A DNA stretch of 64,000 nt from Serratia sarumanii (GTDB lineage: Bacteria > Pseudomonadota > Gammaproteobacteria > Enterobacterales > Enterobacteriaceae), in contig NZ_CP124750.1 in assembly GCF_029962605.1 (NCBI RefSeq), positions 3,906,001 to 3,970,000 on the forward strand, read 5' to 3'. Position 1 is the first letter of the stretch. Every line of letters begins with the position of its first letter. The position numbers and the translations under genes were made by a program. Of this stretch, positions 40,220-51,082 are shown piece after piece. A model generated the notes under the pieces. It did no database searches. It saw only the letters and a list, made by a program, of their open reading frames with translations, and was not told the DNA's origin.

Positions 40220-43200
40220 TTAGTCAAATTCCAAGTCCACCTGCTCATTGCCTACCAACGTCCGCAAGTCGATCAACAAGCGGTCGGTGGGCGTCACGCG
40301 CCAGGTTGCGCCAAAACGCAGCTTGGCTCGCGCATCTTCCCGTTGATAGTAGAGATGCACTGGAATCGTCCCCGATCGATGGGGTTCCAACGACTGGCGG
40401 AGACGGTTCAAAAGCTGGTCATCAATTTGCCTGTCAGTCAGCGAGATAGCAAGCCCGCGAGCGTATTTTTCCCGGGCTTCACTGATGTCCATTACCTCGC
40501 GGGCCATCATTTTAAGCCCGCCGCTAAAGTCATCAAAGCTGACCTGTCCACTGGCGATAAGGATACGGTCTTTTTCCAACAAATGCTGGTATTTTTCTAA
40601 CGCTTCGGTGAATAACATCACTTCCAGGCGGCCCGAACGGTCATCCAATGTACAGATGCCGATGCGGTTGCCGCGCTTGGTCACCATCACCCGCGCGGCG
40701 ACCACCAGCCCGACGGCGGTGGTCATTTTGCCCCGATCCGTCGGGTGCATGTCTTTCAAACGCTGGCCACCGGCGTAACGTTCGATCTCCTTCAGGTACT
40801 GGGTGATCGGGTGGCCGGTCAGGTACAGCCCCAGCGTCTCCCTTTCACCGTCCAGCACCACCTGCTCCGGCCAGGGCGCGATATTGGCGTAGGATTGCTC
40901 CACCTGCTCCGGCGCTTCCGCCAGCACGCCAAACATATCCACCTGGCCGATCGCTTCGGCTTTCGCATGCTGATCCGCCGCTTTCAACGCGTCGCCGAGC
41001 GAATTCATCAGCGCGGCGCGGTGCGGCCCGAGGCGATCGAACGCGCCGGACATGATCAGTTTTTCCAGAATGCGGCGGTTCAGTTTCTTGATGTCTGAGC
41101 GCGCGCAGAGATCGAACAGGTCTTTGAAGTAACCCTGCTCGCCGCTGTTGCGCGCCTCGATGATGGCTTCGATCGGCCCTTCCCCCACGCCCTTGATGGC
41201 GCCGATGCCATAAACGATCTCGCCGTCGTCGTTGACGTGGAAGTGATACAGGCCGCTGTTGATGTCCGGCGGCAGGATCTTCAGCCCCATGCGCCAGCAT
41301 TCGTCCACCAGCCCCACCACCTTATCGGTGTTGTCCATATCGGCGGTCATCACCGCCGCCATAAACTCGGCCGGGTAGTGCGCTTTCAGCCACAGCGTCT
41401 GATACGACACCAGCGCATAGGCGGCGGAGTGCGATTTGTTGAAGCCGTATCCGGCGAATTTCTCCACCAGGTCGAAGATTTTCACCGACAGTTCGCCGTC
41501 GATGCCGCGCGCTTTGGCGCCATCTTCAAAGCCGCCGCGCTGCTTGGCCATCTCGACCGGGTTCTTTTTACCCATCGCACGGCGCAGCATGTCCGCGCCG
41601 CCCAGCGTATAGCCCGCCAGCACCTGGGCAATCTGCATCACCTGTTCCTGATACAGGATGATGCCATAGGTGGGTTCCAGCACCGGCTTGAGCGACTCGT
41701 GCTGCCACTGGATGTCCGGGTAGGAGATCTCTTCGCGGCCGTGCTTGCGGTCGATGAAGTTATCCACCATCCCCGACTGCAGCGGCCCCGGACGGAACAG
41801 CGCCACCAGTGCGATCATGTCTTCGAAGCAGTCGGGCTTCAGACGTTTGATCAGGTCTTTCATGCCGCGCGATTCAAGCTGGAACACCGCCGTGGTTTCC
41901 GAGCGCTGCAGCATATCGAAGCTTTTCTTGTCGTCGAGCGGAATGGCGGCGATGTCGATCGGCTCCAGCCCGGTCTTGGCGCGCCGGGCGTTGATCATCT
42001 CCAGCGCCCAGTCGATGATGGTCAGGGTGCGCAGACCGAGGAAGTCGAACTTCACCAGCCCGGCGTATTCCACGTCGTTCTTATCGAACTGGGTCACCGG
42101 GTGCTGCCCTTCGGCGTCGCAGTACAGCGGCGCGAAGTCGGTGATTTTGGTCGGCGCGATTACCACGCCCCCGGCGTGTTTACCGGCGTTACGCGTCACC
42201 CCTTCCAGCTTGCGCGCCATGTCGATCAGCGCCTTGACCTCTTCGTCTGCCTCGTAAATTTCCGGCAGCTGCGGTTCGGCAGCGAAGGCTTTTTCCAGCG
42301 TCATGCCCGGATCCGGCGGCACCAGCTTGGAGATGCGATCGACGAAGCCATACGGGTGCCCCAGCACGCGGCCCACGTCGCGGATAACCGCTTTCGCCGC
42401 CATGGTGCCGAAGGTGATGATCTGCGATACCGCTTCGCGGCCGTACATCTCCGCCACGTGCTCAATTACCTGATCGCGCTTCTCCATGCAGAAGTCGACG
42501 TCGAAGTCGGGCATCGAGACACGTTCCGGGTTCAGGAAACGTTCGAACAGCAGGTCGAACTCCAGCGGATCGAGGTCGGTGATTTTCAACGCATAGGCCA
42601 CCAGCGAACCGGCACCGGAGCCGCGCCCCGGCCCCACCGGCACGTTGTTGTCCTTCGACCACTGGATAAACTCCATCACGATCAGGAAGTAGCCGGGGAA
42701 CCCCATCTGGTTGATCACCTTCAGCTCGACGTCCAGACGCTCGTCGTATTCCGGGCGGCGCTGCGCGCGCACTTCAGGATCGGGGAACAGGAACTCGAGA
42801 CGCTCTTCCAGCCCCTCTTTCGATTTGAGTACCAGGAAGTCCTCGGTGCTCATGTCGCCGGTCGGGAACTGCGGCAGGAAGTATTCGCCGAGGCGAATGG
42901 TGACGTTGCAGCGCTTGGCGATCTCGACGCTGTTCAGCAGCGCTTCCGGAATGTCGGCGAACAGCTCGCACATCTCGTCTTCGCTGCGCATGTATTGCTG
43001 CGGGCTGTAGTTGCGCGGCCGCTTGGGATCGTCCAGCGTAAAGCCGTCGTGGATGGCGACGCGAATTTCATGGGCGTCGAAGTCATCTTCCACCAGGAAG
43101 CGCACGTCGTTGGTGGCCACCACCGGCAAACCGCGCTCGGTGGCCAGCGCCACCGCCGCATGCAGGTAGTTCTCTTCGTCCGGGCGGCCGGTGCGGATCA

Positions 43201-43708
43201 GTTCCAGGTAGTAACAGTCCGGGAAGTACTGCTGGTAGAAGCCCAGACACTGATCCACCTGCGCCTGGTTGCCGCGCAGCAGAAACTTGCCGACGTCGCC
43301 CTGACGCGCGCCGGAGAGCAGAATCAGCCCTTCGCGATGTTCAATCAGCCAGTCGCGATCGATGATCGGGCCGGCGGCGCCGTAGCCGCGCTGATAGGCG
43401 CGGGAAATCAGCAGCGTCAGGTTCTGGTAGCCTTCGTTGTTGCTGGCCAGCACCGTCAGCTGAGCCAGCTCGTCGCCCAGCTCTTCGCTTTGCACATGGA
43501 AATCCGCGCCGATGATCGGTTTGATCCCGGCGCCGTGCGCGCTGCCGTAGAACTTCACCAATCCGCACAGGTTGGTGAAATCGGTAATTGCCAGAGCAGG
43601 CATGGCTAACGCGGCGGCTCTTTTCACCAGCGGCGCCGTCTTGGCCAATCCATCAATCATGGAATAGTCACTGTGGACGCGCAGGTGAATAAAACGAGGT
43701 TCGGCCAT
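40220..43708 (-). CDS. dnaE: DNA polymerase III alpha subunit
   Basis: Replicative polymerase catalytic subunit, 1,162 residues (E. coli 1,160). The N-terminal PHP domain (about 1-270) begins [12 protein letters not shown]. The palm has the catalytic pair in [10 protein letters not shown] (about residues 401 and 403) and a third Asp near 555 in [11 protein letters not shown]. The beta-clamp motif is QVDMF (about 922), a variant of QADMF in E. coli. The C-terminal OB domain and tau-binding region follow. Start 43708 has AGGT and GGAG just upstream. rnhB precedes it by 82 bases containing a hairpin. The 790-codon frame on the opposite strand is an artefact. Confidence 0.98.
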   Translation of the reverse strand: MAEPRFIHLRVHSDYSMIDGLAKTAPLVKRAAALAMPALAITDFTNLCGLVKFYGSAHGAGIKPIIGADFHVQSEELGDELAQLTVLASNNEGYQNLTLLISRAYQRGYGAAGPIIDRDWLIEHREGLILLSGARQGDVGKFLLRGNQAQVDQCLGFYQQYFPDCYYLELIRTGRPDEENYLHAAVALATERGLPVVATNDVRFLVEDDFDAHEIRVAIHDGFTLDDPKRPRNYSPQQYMRSEDEMCELFADIPEALLNSVEIAKRCNVTIRLGEYFLPQFPTGDMSTEDFLVLKSKEGLEERLEFLFPDPEVRAQRRPEYDERLDVELKVINQMGFPGYFLIVMEFIQWSKDNNVPVGPGRGSGAGSLVAYALKITDLDPLEFDLLFERFLNPERVSMPDFDVDFCMEKRDQVIEHVAEMYGREAVSQIITFGTMAAKAVIRDVGRVLGHPYGFVDRISKLVPPDPGMTLEKAFAAEPQLPEIYEADEEVKALIDMARKLEGVTRNAGKHAGGVVIAPTKITDFAPLYCDAEGQHPVTQFDKNDVEYAGLVKFDFLGLRTLTIIDWALEMINARRAKTGLEPIDIAAIPLDDKKSFDMLQRSETTAVFQLESRGMKDLIKRLKPDCFEDMIALVALFRPGPLQSGMVDNFIDRKHGREEISYPDIQWQHESLKPVLEPTYGIILYQEQVMQIAQVLAGYTLGGADMLRRAMGKKNPVEMAKQRGGFEDGAKARGIDGELSVKIFDLVEKFAGYGFNKSHSAAYALVSYQTLWLKAHYPAEFMAAVMTADMDNTDKVVGLVDECWRMGLKILPPDINSGLYHFHVNDDGEIVYGIGAIKGVGEGPIEAIIEARNSGEQGYFKDLFDLCARSDIKKLNRRILEKLIMSGAFDRLGPHRAALMNSLGDALKAADQHAKAEAIGQVDMFGVLAEAPEQVEQSYANIAPWPEQVVLDGERETLGLYLTGHPITQYLKEIERYAGGQRLKDMHPTDRGKMTTAVGLVVAARVMVTKRGNRIGICTLDDRSGRLEVMLFTEALEKYQHLLEKDRILIASGQVSFDDFSGGLKMMAREVMDISEAREKYARGLAISLTDRQIDDQLLNRLRQSLEPHRSGTIPVHLYYQREDARAKLRFGATWRVTPTDRLLIDLRTLVGNEQVDLEFD

Positions 43709-43764
43709 CTCCAGATACCTGATTGAAGGGGCTCAGCAGGCTGAACCCGGGTTAATGCTATCGT

Positions 43765-43786
43765 CGGGCCTGGTCAACCAGGCCCG
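43765..43786 (-). other. Hairpin between rnhB and dnaE
   Basis: CGGGCCTGG pairs perfectly with CCAGGCCCG around TCAA. No T-run on either strand; could act in mRNA stability or partial attenuation before dnaE. Confidence 0.5.
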
Positions 43787-43790
43787 CAGG

Positions 43791-44384
43791 CTACAGCGCC
43801 AGCGCCCTTTTCACCGGCGCGAAGCTGCGGCGGTGATGCTCGGTGGCGCCCAGCGCGGCCAGCCGCTCCAGGTGGAAGGCGGTCGGGTAACCCTTATGCT
43901 GCGCGAAACCGTAGTCCGGGAACTCGCTGTCCAGCGCGGCCATTTCACGATCGCGCGTGACCTTCGCCAGAATGGACGCCGCGCTGATCTCCGCCACGCG
44001 GCTGTCGCCCTTCACCACCGCCTGCGAACGCATCGGCAGGTTCGGGCAACGGTTACCGTCGATTAAAACCATGTCCGGCGCGATATGCAACCCGGCCACC
44101 GCCCGCTGCATCGCCAGCATGGTGGCGTGCAAAATGTTCAGTTGGTCGATTTCCGCCGGCTCGGCGCGCCCCAGGCTCCAGGAGAGCGCCTTGGCGACGA
44201 TTTCGTCATACAGCGCCAGGCGGCGTTTTTCACTGAGTTTCTTGGAATCCGCCAGCCCGACGATCGGCTGCGCCGGATCGAGGATCACGGCGGCGGTAAC
44301 CACCGCGCCGACCAACGGCCCGCGGCCCACTTCGTCCACGCCGGCAATCAGCGTGGCAGCGGGATAGATAAAGGGTTCAATCAT
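43791..44384 (-). CDS. rnhB: Ribonuclease HII
   Basis: Removes ribonucleotides from DNA (ribonucleotide excision repair) and RNA from hybrids. The 197 residues carry the active-site start [16 protein letters not shown] (Asp17, Glu18), LIDGNRCP with the third carboxylate, and [18 protein letters not shown] with the fourth. The C-terminus has the conserved [12 protein letters not shown] 44384 overlaps the lpxB stop as ATGA, so it is translationally coupled to lpxB; 17 upstream in-frame codons are rejected on family grounds. Confidence 0.97.
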   Translation of the reverse strand: MIEPFIYPAATLIAGVDEVGRGPLVGAVVTAAVILDPAQPIVGLADSKKLSEKRRLALYDEIVAKALSWSLGRAEPAEIDQLNILHATMLAMQRAVAGLHIAPDMVLIDGNRCPNLPMRSQAVVKGDSRVAEISAASILAKVTRDREMAALDSEFPDYGFAQHKGYPTAFHLERLAALGATEHHRRSFAPVKRALAL

Positions 44385-45529
44385 GCTTTCGCCAGCTCCA
44401 ACACAGCCTGAGCGGCCTGTTCGTCCGCACCGCAACGGATGCTTTGGTGCAAGGTAAGGAAAGTCTGTTTCAGCGCTTCGGTTTGCGGGCTCTCTTCCAG
44501 CAGCGGCATCACGGCGGCGGCCAGTTTGTCCGGCACGCAGTCATGCTGCAGCAGCTCGATAACGATCTCCCGCCCCGCCAGCAGATTCGGCAGCGAAACG
44601 TAAGGCGTTTTCACCAGCTTCTGCGCCAGCCAGAAAGTGAACGGCTTCATGCGATAGCCCACCACCATCGGGCACTTGGCCAGCATGCACTCCAGCGCCG
44701 CCGTGCCGGATGCCAGCAGCGCCGCGTCGCTGGCGATCATCGCCTCGCGCCCCTGACCGTTCAGCAGGTGTACGGTCAGATCCGGCGCCACTTCCGCCTT
44801 GATGCGCTCAAACTGCTCGCGCCGTTTGGCGTTGACCAGCGGCACCACCACTTCCAGCTCGGGATAACGGGTGCGCAGCAGCTGCGCGGTCTTGAGGAAG
44901 TCGGCGCTCAGCATCTCGACTTCGGCGCCGCGGCTGCCCGGCAGCAACGCCAGACAGCGCGCCTGCGGATCGATGCCAAGCTGAGCGCGCGCCGCCAGCC
45001 GATCGGGCTGCAACGGCATGGCGTCCGCCATGGTGTGGCCGATAAACCGGCAGGGCACGTTGAAACGATCGTAAAACGCTTTTTCGAAAGGGAGAAAGGC
45101 CAGCACCAGATCGGTGGCTTTGCCAATTTTGAAAACGCGCTTTTGCCGCCAGGCCCACACGGAAGGGCTGACGTAGTGAATGGTACGGATACCGCGCTGC
45201 TTGAGGCGGCCTTCCAGCGTGATGTTGAAGTCCGGCGCGTCGATGCCGACAAACACGTCCGGCCGCAGCTCGCCGAAGCGGCGGGTAAGATCCTTGCGGA
45301 TCTTCAACAGGCGTGGCAAACGCTCGAGCACTTCTACCACGCCCATTACCGCCAGCTCTTCCATTTCGTACCAGGCTTCGCAGCCTTCGGCCTGCATCAG
45401 CGGGCCGGCGACGCCAACGAAACGCGCGTCGGGGATCTGCGCCTTGAGCGCGCGGATCAAACCGGCGCCGAGAATGTCACCGGAGGTTTCTCCGGCGACC
45501 AATCCGATAGTCAATGGACGATTCGACAT
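44381..45529 (-). CDS. lpxB: Lipid-A-disaccharide synthase
   Basis: GT19 glycosyltransferase joining UDP-2,3-diacylglucosamine to lipid X at the inner membrane. The 382 residues match E. coli LpxB. Characteristic segments are [18 protein letters not shown] at the N-terminus, [33 protein letters not shown] and [13 protein letters not shown]. It begins three bases after the lpxA stop and overlaps rnhB, within the lipid A part of the operon. Confidence 0.98.
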   Translation of the reverse strand: MSNRPLTIGLVAGETSGDILGAGLIRALKAQIPDARFVGVAGPLMQAEGCEAWYEMEELAVMGVVEVLERLPRLLKIRKDLTRRFGELRPDVFVGIDAPDFNITLEGRLKQRGIRTIHYVSPSVWAWRQKRVFKIGKATDLVLAFLPFEKAFYDRFNVPCRFIGHTMADAMPLQPDRLAARAQLGIDPQARCLALLPGSRGAEVEMLSADFLKTAQLLRTRYPELEVVVPLVNAKRREQFERIKAEVAPDLTVHLLNGQGREAMIASDAALLASGTAALECMLAKCPMVVGYRMKPFTFWLAQKLVKTPYVSLPNLLAGREIVIELLQHDCVPDKLAAAVMPLLEESPQTEALKQTFLTLHQSIRCGADEQAAQAVLELAKA

Positions 45530-45532
45530 AAC

Positions 45533-46321
45533 TCAGCGAATGATACCGCGGGTGGAACGGGTAAAGAAATCGAGGTACTGCTGCACCACCGGCTGTTCTT
45601 TGGCCAGGGATTCGATTTCCGCTTTCGCTTCATCCAGCGTTTTCTCGCTGCGATACAGGATCTTGTAGGCGTTGCGGATCGCCTGCATTTCATCCTTGTC
45701 AAAACCGCGACGCTTCAGGCCGACCGCGTTGACGCCGAACGGCGTCGCGTGGTTACCCTGAGCGATGACGAATGGAGGCACGTCCTGAGCGACGCCGGAA
45801 CAACCGCCTACCATCACATGCGCGCCGATAATGCAGAACTGGTGGATCGCCGTCATGCCGCCGATGATGGCGTGATCGTCGATTTCCACATGCCCCGCCA
45901 GCGTGGCGTTGTTGGCCAGCACGCAAGCGTTGCCGACCACGCAGTCGTGGGCGACGTGCACGTTGACCATCAGCAGGTTGTCATTGCCCACTTTGGTCAG
46001 GCCGGTGCCCTGCGCGGTGCCGCGGTGAATGGTCACGCTTTCGCGGATGCGGTTGCGATCGCCCACTTCAACGCGCGTCGGTTCGCCCGCGTATTTCAGA
46101 TCCTGGTTCACTTCACCGATGGAAGCGAACTGATAAATCTGGTTATCGCAGCCAATCTTGGTAATGCCGTTCACCACCACGTGGGATTTCAGCACCGTGC
46201 CGGCACCGATTTCCACCTGGGAACCGACGTAGCAGAAAGGGCCGATATGCACGTTGGCGCCGATCACGGCGCCTTCTTCGACTATCGCGCTAGGATGGAT
46301 AAAGGCGGTTTGGTCAATCAC
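45533..46321 (-). CDS. lpxA: UDP-N-acetylglucosamine acyltransferase
   Basis: First enzyme of lipid A synthesis, transferring R-3-hydroxymyristoyl from ACP to UDP-GlcNAc. The 262 residues are a left-handed parallel beta-helix of hexapeptide repeats ([18 protein letters not shown]) followed by a helical C-terminus. The catalytic His is in [12 protein letters not shown] (His125 in E. coli numbering). The start is GTG 46321 behind GGGAGG, three bases after the fabZ stop. Acyl-chain specificity cannot be read with certainty, but the sequence is E. coli-like. Confidence 0.98.
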   Translation of the reverse strand: MIDQTAFIHPSAIVEEGAVIGANVHIGPFCYVGSQVEIGAGTVLKSHVVVNGITKIGCDNQIYQFASIGEVNQDLKYAGEPTRVEVGDRNRIRESVTIHRGTAQGTGLTKVGNDNLLMVNVHVAHDCVVGNACVLANNATLAGHVEIDDHAIIGGMTAIHQFCIIGAHVMVGGCSGVAQDVPPFVIAQGNHATPFGVNAVGLKRRGFDKDEMQAIRNAYKILYRSEKTLDEAKAEIESLAKEQPVVQQYLDFFTRSTRGIIR

Positions 46322-46324
46322 GGA

Positions 46325-46780
46325 TTAAGCCTCCCGGCTGCGGGCACACATCATGGTTGCTTCGCAGACAATTTTACCGTCAACGGTCGCCACGCCTTTG
46401 AAGCGAGTCAGGCCGCGGCGAGTTTTCTCGAAGGTGACTTCCATGACCATCTGATCGCCTGGCACCACAGGGCGTTTGAAGCGTGCTTCATCGATACCGG
46501 CGAAGTAATACAGCTCGCCCGGCTCCAGTTTGCCGACGCTTTTAAACGCCAGGATACCGGTGGCCTGCGCCATGGCTTCCAGAATCAATACGCCTGGGAA
46601 AATCGGTTTGCCAGGGAAGTGGCCCTGGAAAAACGGTTCGTTCACCGATACGTTCTTCACCGCACGCAGATATTTGTGCTCTTCAAACTCGAGGACGCGG
46701 TCGACCAGCAAGAACGGGTAACGGTGAGGAAGCAGATCCAAAATTTCTGCAATATCCAGAGTATGAGTGTCAGTAGTCAA
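46325..46780 (-). CDS. fabZ: 3-hydroxyacyl-[ACP] dehydratase FabZ
   Basis: Hot-dog fold dehydratase of fatty-acid elongation; it competes with LpxA for 3-hydroxymyristoyl-ACP. The 151 residues equal E. coli FabZ. The active-site helix is [20 protein letters not shown] with catalytic His and Glu. The start is TTG 46780, preceded by AGGAAGAG and matching the family N-terminus MTT(N/D)THTL; E. coli fabZ also uses TTG. The frame is open 31 codons upstream through the lpxD-fabZ gap, which I regard as chance. Confidence 0.97.
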   Translation of the reverse strand: MTTDTHTLDIAEILDLLPHRYPFLLVDRVLEFEEHKYLRAVKNVSVNEPFFQGHFPGKPIFPGVLILEAMAQATGILAFKSVGKLEPGELYYFAGIDEARFKRPVVPGDQMVMEVTFEKTRRGLTRFKGVATVDGKIVCEATMMCARSREA

Positions 46781-46821
46781 AATACTCTTCCTGTCTCTAA
46801 AAACTGATGGCATCAACAACA

Positions 46822-46862
46822 CGGCCTGCGCTGACCCCAAAAGGAGATCATTATGCAGGCCG
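46822..46862 (-). other. Hairpin in the lpxD-fabZ gap
   Basis: CGGCCTGC (46822-46829) pairs with GCAGGCCG (46855-46862) around 25 bases. It lies in the only long gap (160 bases) of the otherwise tightly packed skp-lpxB segment. A smaller GGTC/GACC hairpin lies near 46890-46901. Confidence 0.4.
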
Positions 46863-46940
46863 CAAATTAACATCTCTTTGCGCTTTTGGTCTCACGACCA
46901 ACGCGTTTCGTTTTGTACCCGCCAGGGCGGGCGGCAATGA

Positions 46941-47963
46941 TTAGTCTTTTCCGACTTTACGTTCGACAGCTTTCAAGCGTTTGCTGATCTCATCGATATT
47001 CATCACCAACGCAGCGGTTTTACGCCAAACCTTGTTAGGCTGCAACGGAATGCCCGAAGAGTATACCCCAGGTTCGGTGATTGGTCGCATAACCATTCCC
47101 ATTCCGGTAACAACAACCTTGTCGGCAATTTCCATGTGACCGTTGATCACGCTGGCACCGCCGATCTGGCAGTAGCGGCCGATTTTCAGGCTGCCGGCCA
47201 TGATCACACCGCCGGCGACGGCGGTATTGTCGCCAATCACGACGTTATGTGCAATCTGGCATTGGTTGTCGATGATAACACCATTCCCGATTTGGGTGTT
47301 ATCCAAAGCGCCGCGGTCGATGGTAGTGCAGGCGCCGATTTCGACGCGATCGCCGATAATCACCGTGCCCAACTGAGGGATTTTGATCCACTCGCCGCGC
47401 TCATTGGCATAGCCGAAACCGTCCGCGCCGATCACGGTGCCGGACTGGATCAGGCAGCGCTGGCCGATTTCAACCGCATGATAAATCGTGACGTTCGCCC
47501 ACAGACGCGTTCCCGCGCCGATGCGTGCGTGTTTGCCGATGAAGCAGCCCGGGCCGATAACCACGTTATCGCCAAGCACCGCACCCGACTCAATCACCGC
47601 GTTCGCCCCAATGGCGACGTTCTGCCCCAGTTGCGCTTCAGGCGAGACAACCGCGCTTGGCGCAATATCCTGCGCCGGCGCCGGCGTGGTGTCCATCAGC
47701 TGCGCCATGCGCGCGTAGGTCAGGTAAGGGTTTTTAACCACCAGCGCCGCAGTACGGCAGTGTGGTAAATCCGCTTCGGTAAGCACCACGGCGCTTGCCT
47801 GGCAGGAAGACAGTTGCTCTTGATAGCGGCTGTTTGACAAAAACGTGATTTGGCCAGGCTGTGCCGAATGCATAGAAGCAATGCCGGTGATGACGAGATC
47901 GCCATCACCGTGCAATTGTGCATCCAACTGCTGCGCTAAATCAGCCAGTCGAATTGAAAGCAT
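46941..47963 (-). CDS. lpxD: UDP-3-O-(3-hydroxymyristoyl)glucosamine N-acyltransferase
   Basis: Third step of lipid A synthesis. The 340 residues have an N-terminal uridine-binding domain ([28 protein letters not shown]). A left-handed beta-helix of hexapeptide repeats follows, containing [20 protein letters not shown] with the catalytic His, and then a C-terminal helix bundle ([18 protein letters not shown]). ATG 47963 lies three bases after the skp stop, so skp and lpxD are coupled. Confidence 0.98.
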   Translation of the reverse strand: MLSIRLADLAQQLDAQLHGDGDLVITGIASMHSAQPGQITFLSNSRYQEQLSSCQASAVVLTEADLPHCRTAALVVKNPYLTYARMAQLMDTTPAPAQDIAPSAVVSPEAQLGQNVAIGANAVIESGAVLGDNVVIGPGCFIGKHARIGAGTRLWANVTIYHAVEIGQRCLIQSGTVIGADGFGYANERGEWIKIPQLGTVIIGDRVEIGACTTIDRGALDNTQIGNGVIIDNQCQIAHNVVIGDNTAVAGGVIMAGSLKIGRYCQIGGASVINGHMEIADKVVVTGMGMVMRPITEPGVYSSGIPLQPNKVWRKTAALVMNIDEISKRLKAVERKVGKD

Positions 47964-47966
47964 GTG

Positions 47967-48464
47967 TTATTTAACCTGTTTCAGCACGTCAGCAGTGATA
48001 TCTTTGGAAGAGTCTGCATAGGCAACGGCGTTGGCGTCGATCACCACGTCATAACCGCCTTTGCTGGCGACAGATTTCACAGCGTCCTGAATGCGGCTCA
48101 GGATCTTGTTACGCTCTTCCATCTGGCGACGACGGTTGTCCTGCTCGAAAGCCTGGGCTTTCTGAGAGAACTGCTCGCGCTGCGCCATCACGTCTTTTTC
48201 CAACTTGCTGCGATCGCTGGCTTTCATGGTAGCGCCGTCACGCTGCAGACGTTGCATTTTGGTCTGCAGGCTACGTTCCATGTTCTGGAGTTCGCTTGCA
48301 CGGCCTTTAAACTCGTTTTCCAGCTGTTTAGCGACCGCTTCGCGGGCCGGCAGCTGTTGGAAAATGCTGGAGACGTTAACGACAGCGATCTTATCTGCTG
48401 CCTGAACGCCAGCTGAAGCAGCCATTGCTAAACCGAGGCCTGCGGCACACAACCACTTTTTCAC
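47967..48464 (-). CDS. skp: Periplasmic chaperone Skp
   Basis: Trimeric jellyfish-shaped chaperone holding unfolded outer-membrane proteins on their way to BamA. The 165-residue precursor starts with GTG 48464 behind AAGGAG, and its Sec signal peptide [19 protein letters not shown] ends about VQA-ADK. Long coiled-coil tentacles (about 55-130) contain [19 protein letters not shown] and [13 protein letters not shown]. The C-terminus [12 protein letters not shown] is invariant. It lies between bamA and lpxD; the upstream frame extension to 48542 has no support. Confidence 0.97.
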   Translation of the reverse strand: MKKWLCAAGLGLAMAASAGVQAADKIAVVNVSSIFQQLPAREAVAKQLENEFKGRASELQNMERSLQTKMQRLQRDGATMKASDRSKLEKDVMAQREQFSQKAQAFEQDNRRRQMEERNKILSRIQDAVKSVASKGGYDVVIDANAVAYADSSKDITADVLKQVK

Positions 48465-48620
48465 TATAAACTCCTTACCATCACCCATTTGTGTCATATG
48501 ACACTGAAGTACACAATTTGCCAGACTTATCCCACCAAACAATGAGAATCATCTCCCTCTGCCGGCGGGCGCCTGGCCATTGCGATTCTTAATAACTTTT
48601 ATGCCCAGAGGCGAGACCCG

Positions 48621-51047
48621 TTACCAGGTCTTACCGATGTTAAACTGGAACTGTTCGGACTTGTCGCCTTCGTATTTCTTGATCGGGTTGGCGTAAGAGA
48701 ACACCAATGGCCCCAGCGGCGACATCCACTGCAGCGCGATACCGGCGGAAGAGCGAATATTGCTGGCCTTGCTGTAGTCCGGCACGCCGTACATCAGCGT
48801 TTCGTCGGTATTCTTCCACTTGGTATCCCACACGGTACCGGCATCGATGAACAGCGACGTCCGCACCGAGTTGGCGTATTTCTCGCTGATGAACGGCGTC
48901 GGGGTGATCAGCTCCAGGCTGGCGACCGCCATGGCGTTACCGCCCACCGCGTCATCCGAGCTACAGATGTTCTGACGCGTGGTCGTGCTGCCGGCGTTGA
49001 ACTGACACTGGTACGAGTTGGAGTTGTAGTACACCGCCTTCGGACCAATGGTGTTGGACTGGAAGCCACGCACGGTGCTCGAACCACCGGCGTAGAAGTT
49101 CTCGTAGAACGGCATTTCCTTGCCGCCCAAGCCATCCGCGTAACCCAGACGGCCACGGCCCAACAGCACCCAGGTGCGATCGTCGTTGATCGGCACGTAC
49201 TGTACGCTGTCCAGCGTCACCTTGTAGTATTCGTTGTCCGAGCCCGGAATGGTGACCTTGCCGTTCAACGTAGTGCGGTTACCCGACGTCGGGAAGTAGC
49301 CGCGGTCCAGGTTGTTGTAGGTCCAACCCAGGTTCAGCGTAAAGTCGTCCGTCGAGTAGCTGGCGCGATCGGTCTTGTTCGCATCCACGCCCATCGAGTC
49401 GAGGTAACGCCACATCGCGATCTGCGGCTGCATGTTCGACAGGCCGTTGTGGACGTAGCCCAGGCCGGTACGCAACGAGTTGTTTTCGTTGATCGGGAAG
49501 CCCAGCGTGCCGTCGATACCGTAACTCTTGTTGGTATAGTCCGACAGATCCGCGTCATCCGCCTTAAAGTCGTTGTAGAAGATGCGGCCGCCCAGGCTCA
49601 CACCGTCAACGGTGAAGTACGGGTTGGTGACCGACAGTTCGGTATAGGTCTGGTAGTCGTTCTTGGTGCCGCTGATGCCCACCGAGTAGCCGGTACCCAA
49701 CCAGTTATCCTGCTGCACGCCCGCCTGGAAGCTGACGCCGCTCTCGGTGCCGTAACCGACGCCGAAGTTGAAGGTACCGGTGTTGCGCTCTTTCACCTTG
49801 TAGGTGACGTCGACCTGATCGGCGGTGCCCGGCACGCGCTGGGTTTCCACGTCAACCGTTTCGAAGTAGCCCAGACGGTTCAGACGCTCCTTACCCTGTT
49901 CGACCTGCTCGTTGCCGAGCCAGGCGCCTTCCATCTGGCGCATTTCGCGACGCAGTACGGAATCCTTGCTGGTGTCGTTGCCTTCGAACTTGATGCGACG
50001 CACGTAGAAGCGGTTGCCCGCGTCGACGTTGACGTGCAGTTTGACGGTTTTATCCGCGTCGTTGATCTCAGGCTGAGTGCCGACGCGCGGGTAGGCGTAA
50101 CCATAACGGCCCAACATCGTTTTGATGTTGTCTTCCATTTTGGTCACCTTGCTGCCGTTGTACAGCTCGCCCGGTTCGATTTTGGTGATCTGAGCGACTT
50201 CCGCCGAGTGGCCGGCCAGGTTGCCGTTCACGACAACATCGGAAAGCTTGTACTGATCGCCTTCGGTGATGTTGATGGTGATGTAGATGCCTTTTTTATC
50301 CGGCGTCAGGCTCACCTGGGTAGAATCGATGTTGAAGCGGGCATAGCCGCGATCCAGATAGAAGCTGCGCAGGGTTTCGAGATCGCCCGCCAGTTTCTGC
50401 TTCTGGTATTTGCGATCGCCGACCAGGTTCCACCACGGCACTTCGTCACGCAGCTGGAAGCGCGAGATCAGTTCGTCGTTGGTGAAGGCATGGTTGCCGA
50501 CGATGTTGATTTGTTGAATCTTGGCGGAGACCCCTTCCGTGAACACCAGTTTCAGGTCGACACGGTTGCGCGGCAGCGGCGTGACTACGGCTTTCACCGA
50601 GGCGCTGTATTTACCGACGCTGTAGTAGAAGTCTTCCAGCCCTTTTTCAATGCTGGAGATCGTGGTGCGGTCGAGCGCCTCGCCCACCCGGACGCCGGAG
50701 GCTTCCAGGTTCTGCTTGAGCATGTCATCCTTCACCGACTTGTTGCCGGAGAAAGTGATGCTGGCGATGGTAGGACGTTCCTTCACCTGCACGATCAAGG
50801 TATTACCATCGCGCAGTACGCGCACGTCCTCGAAGTTGCCGGTGGCAAACAAGGCACGGATGGTATTACTGATGTCATCGTCAGTGACGGTATCGCCGAC
50901 GCGAACCGGCATGTTGAGTAACGCCGCACCGACGGCGACTCGCTGCAGGCCTTCGAAATGAATATCTTTCACTACGAACCCGTCTGCACCGTATACGGTG
51001 GCGCTGCCAAACAGCAGCGACGCTATGAGCAACTTTTTCATCGCCAT
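48621..51047 (-). CDS. bamA: BamA, outer-membrane protein assembly factor
   Basis: Essential Omp85 core of the BAM complex. The 808 residues begin with a signal peptide ([20 protein letters not shown]), followed by five POTRA domains (about 22-420) and a 16-strand beta-barrel. The loop 6 motif VRGF is present in [14 protein letters not shown], and the last strand ends FQFNIGKTW, an aromatic-terminated beta signal. Extracellular loop 6 has two cysteines, in YQCQFNAG and QNICSSD, and is the region that varies most in related genera. rseP is 35 bases upstream; in E. coli bamA also has a sigma-E promoter inside rseP, which I could not identify here. Confidence 0.98.
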   Translation of the reverse strand: MAMKKLLIASLLFGSATVYGADGFVVKDIHFEGLQRVAVGAALLNMPVRVGDTVTDDDISNTIRALFATGNFEDVRVLRDGNTLIVQVKERPTIASITFSGNKSVKDDMLKQNLEASGVRVGEALDRTTISSIEKGLEDFYYSVGKYSASVKAVVTPLPRNRVDLKLVFTEGVSAKIQQINIVGNHAFTNDELISRFQLRDEVPWWNLVGDRKYQKQKLAGDLETLRSFYLDRGYARFNIDSTQVSLTPDKKGIYITINITEGDQYKLSDVVVNGNLAGHSAEVAQITKIEPGELYNGSKVTKMEDNIKTMLGRYGYAYPRVGTQPEINDADKTVKLHVNVDAGNRFYVRRIKFEGNDTSKDSVLRREMRQMEGAWLGNEQVEQGKERLNRLGYFETVDVETQRVPGTADQVDVTYKVKERNTGTFNFGVGYGTESGVSFQAGVQQDNWLGTGYSVGISGTKNDYQTYTELSVTNPYFTVDGVSLGGRIFYNDFKADDADLSDYTNKSYGIDGTLGFPINENNSLRTGLGYVHNGLSNMQPQIAMWRYLDSMGVDANKTDRASYSTDDFTLNLGWTYNNLDRGYFPTSGNRTTLNGKVTIPGSDNEYYKVTLDSVQYVPINDDRTWVLLGRGRLGYADGLGGKEMPFYENFYAGGSSTVRGFQSNTIGPKAVYYNSNSYQCQFNAGSTTTRQNICSSDDAVGGNAMAVASLELITPTPFISEKYANSVRTSLFIDAGTVWDTKWKNTDETLMYGVPDYSKASNIRSSAGIALQWMSPLGPLVFSYANPIKKYEGDKSEQFQFNIGKTW

Positions 51048-51082
51048 CGTTGTTATGCGTTCTTCCTAACCTATCCCCGCCC

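Noticed and set aside
41237..43609. 790-codon open frame on the plus strand opposite dnaE
   Set aside because: The translation is a His/Arg/Gln/Val-rich mirror of the dnaE codon pattern, as happens in GC-rich genes, with no recognisable domain; dnaE is certain on the other strand.
44444..46807. 787-codon open frame on the plus strand opposite lpxB-lpxA-fabZ
   Set aside because: It runs across several real genes and their stop codons on the minus strand and has the same shadow composition.
46781..46873. N-terminal extension or small upstream gene before fabZ
   Set aside because: The frame is open, but the extension has no similarity to FabZ and covers the hairpin; the TTG at 46780 fits both ribosome site and family.
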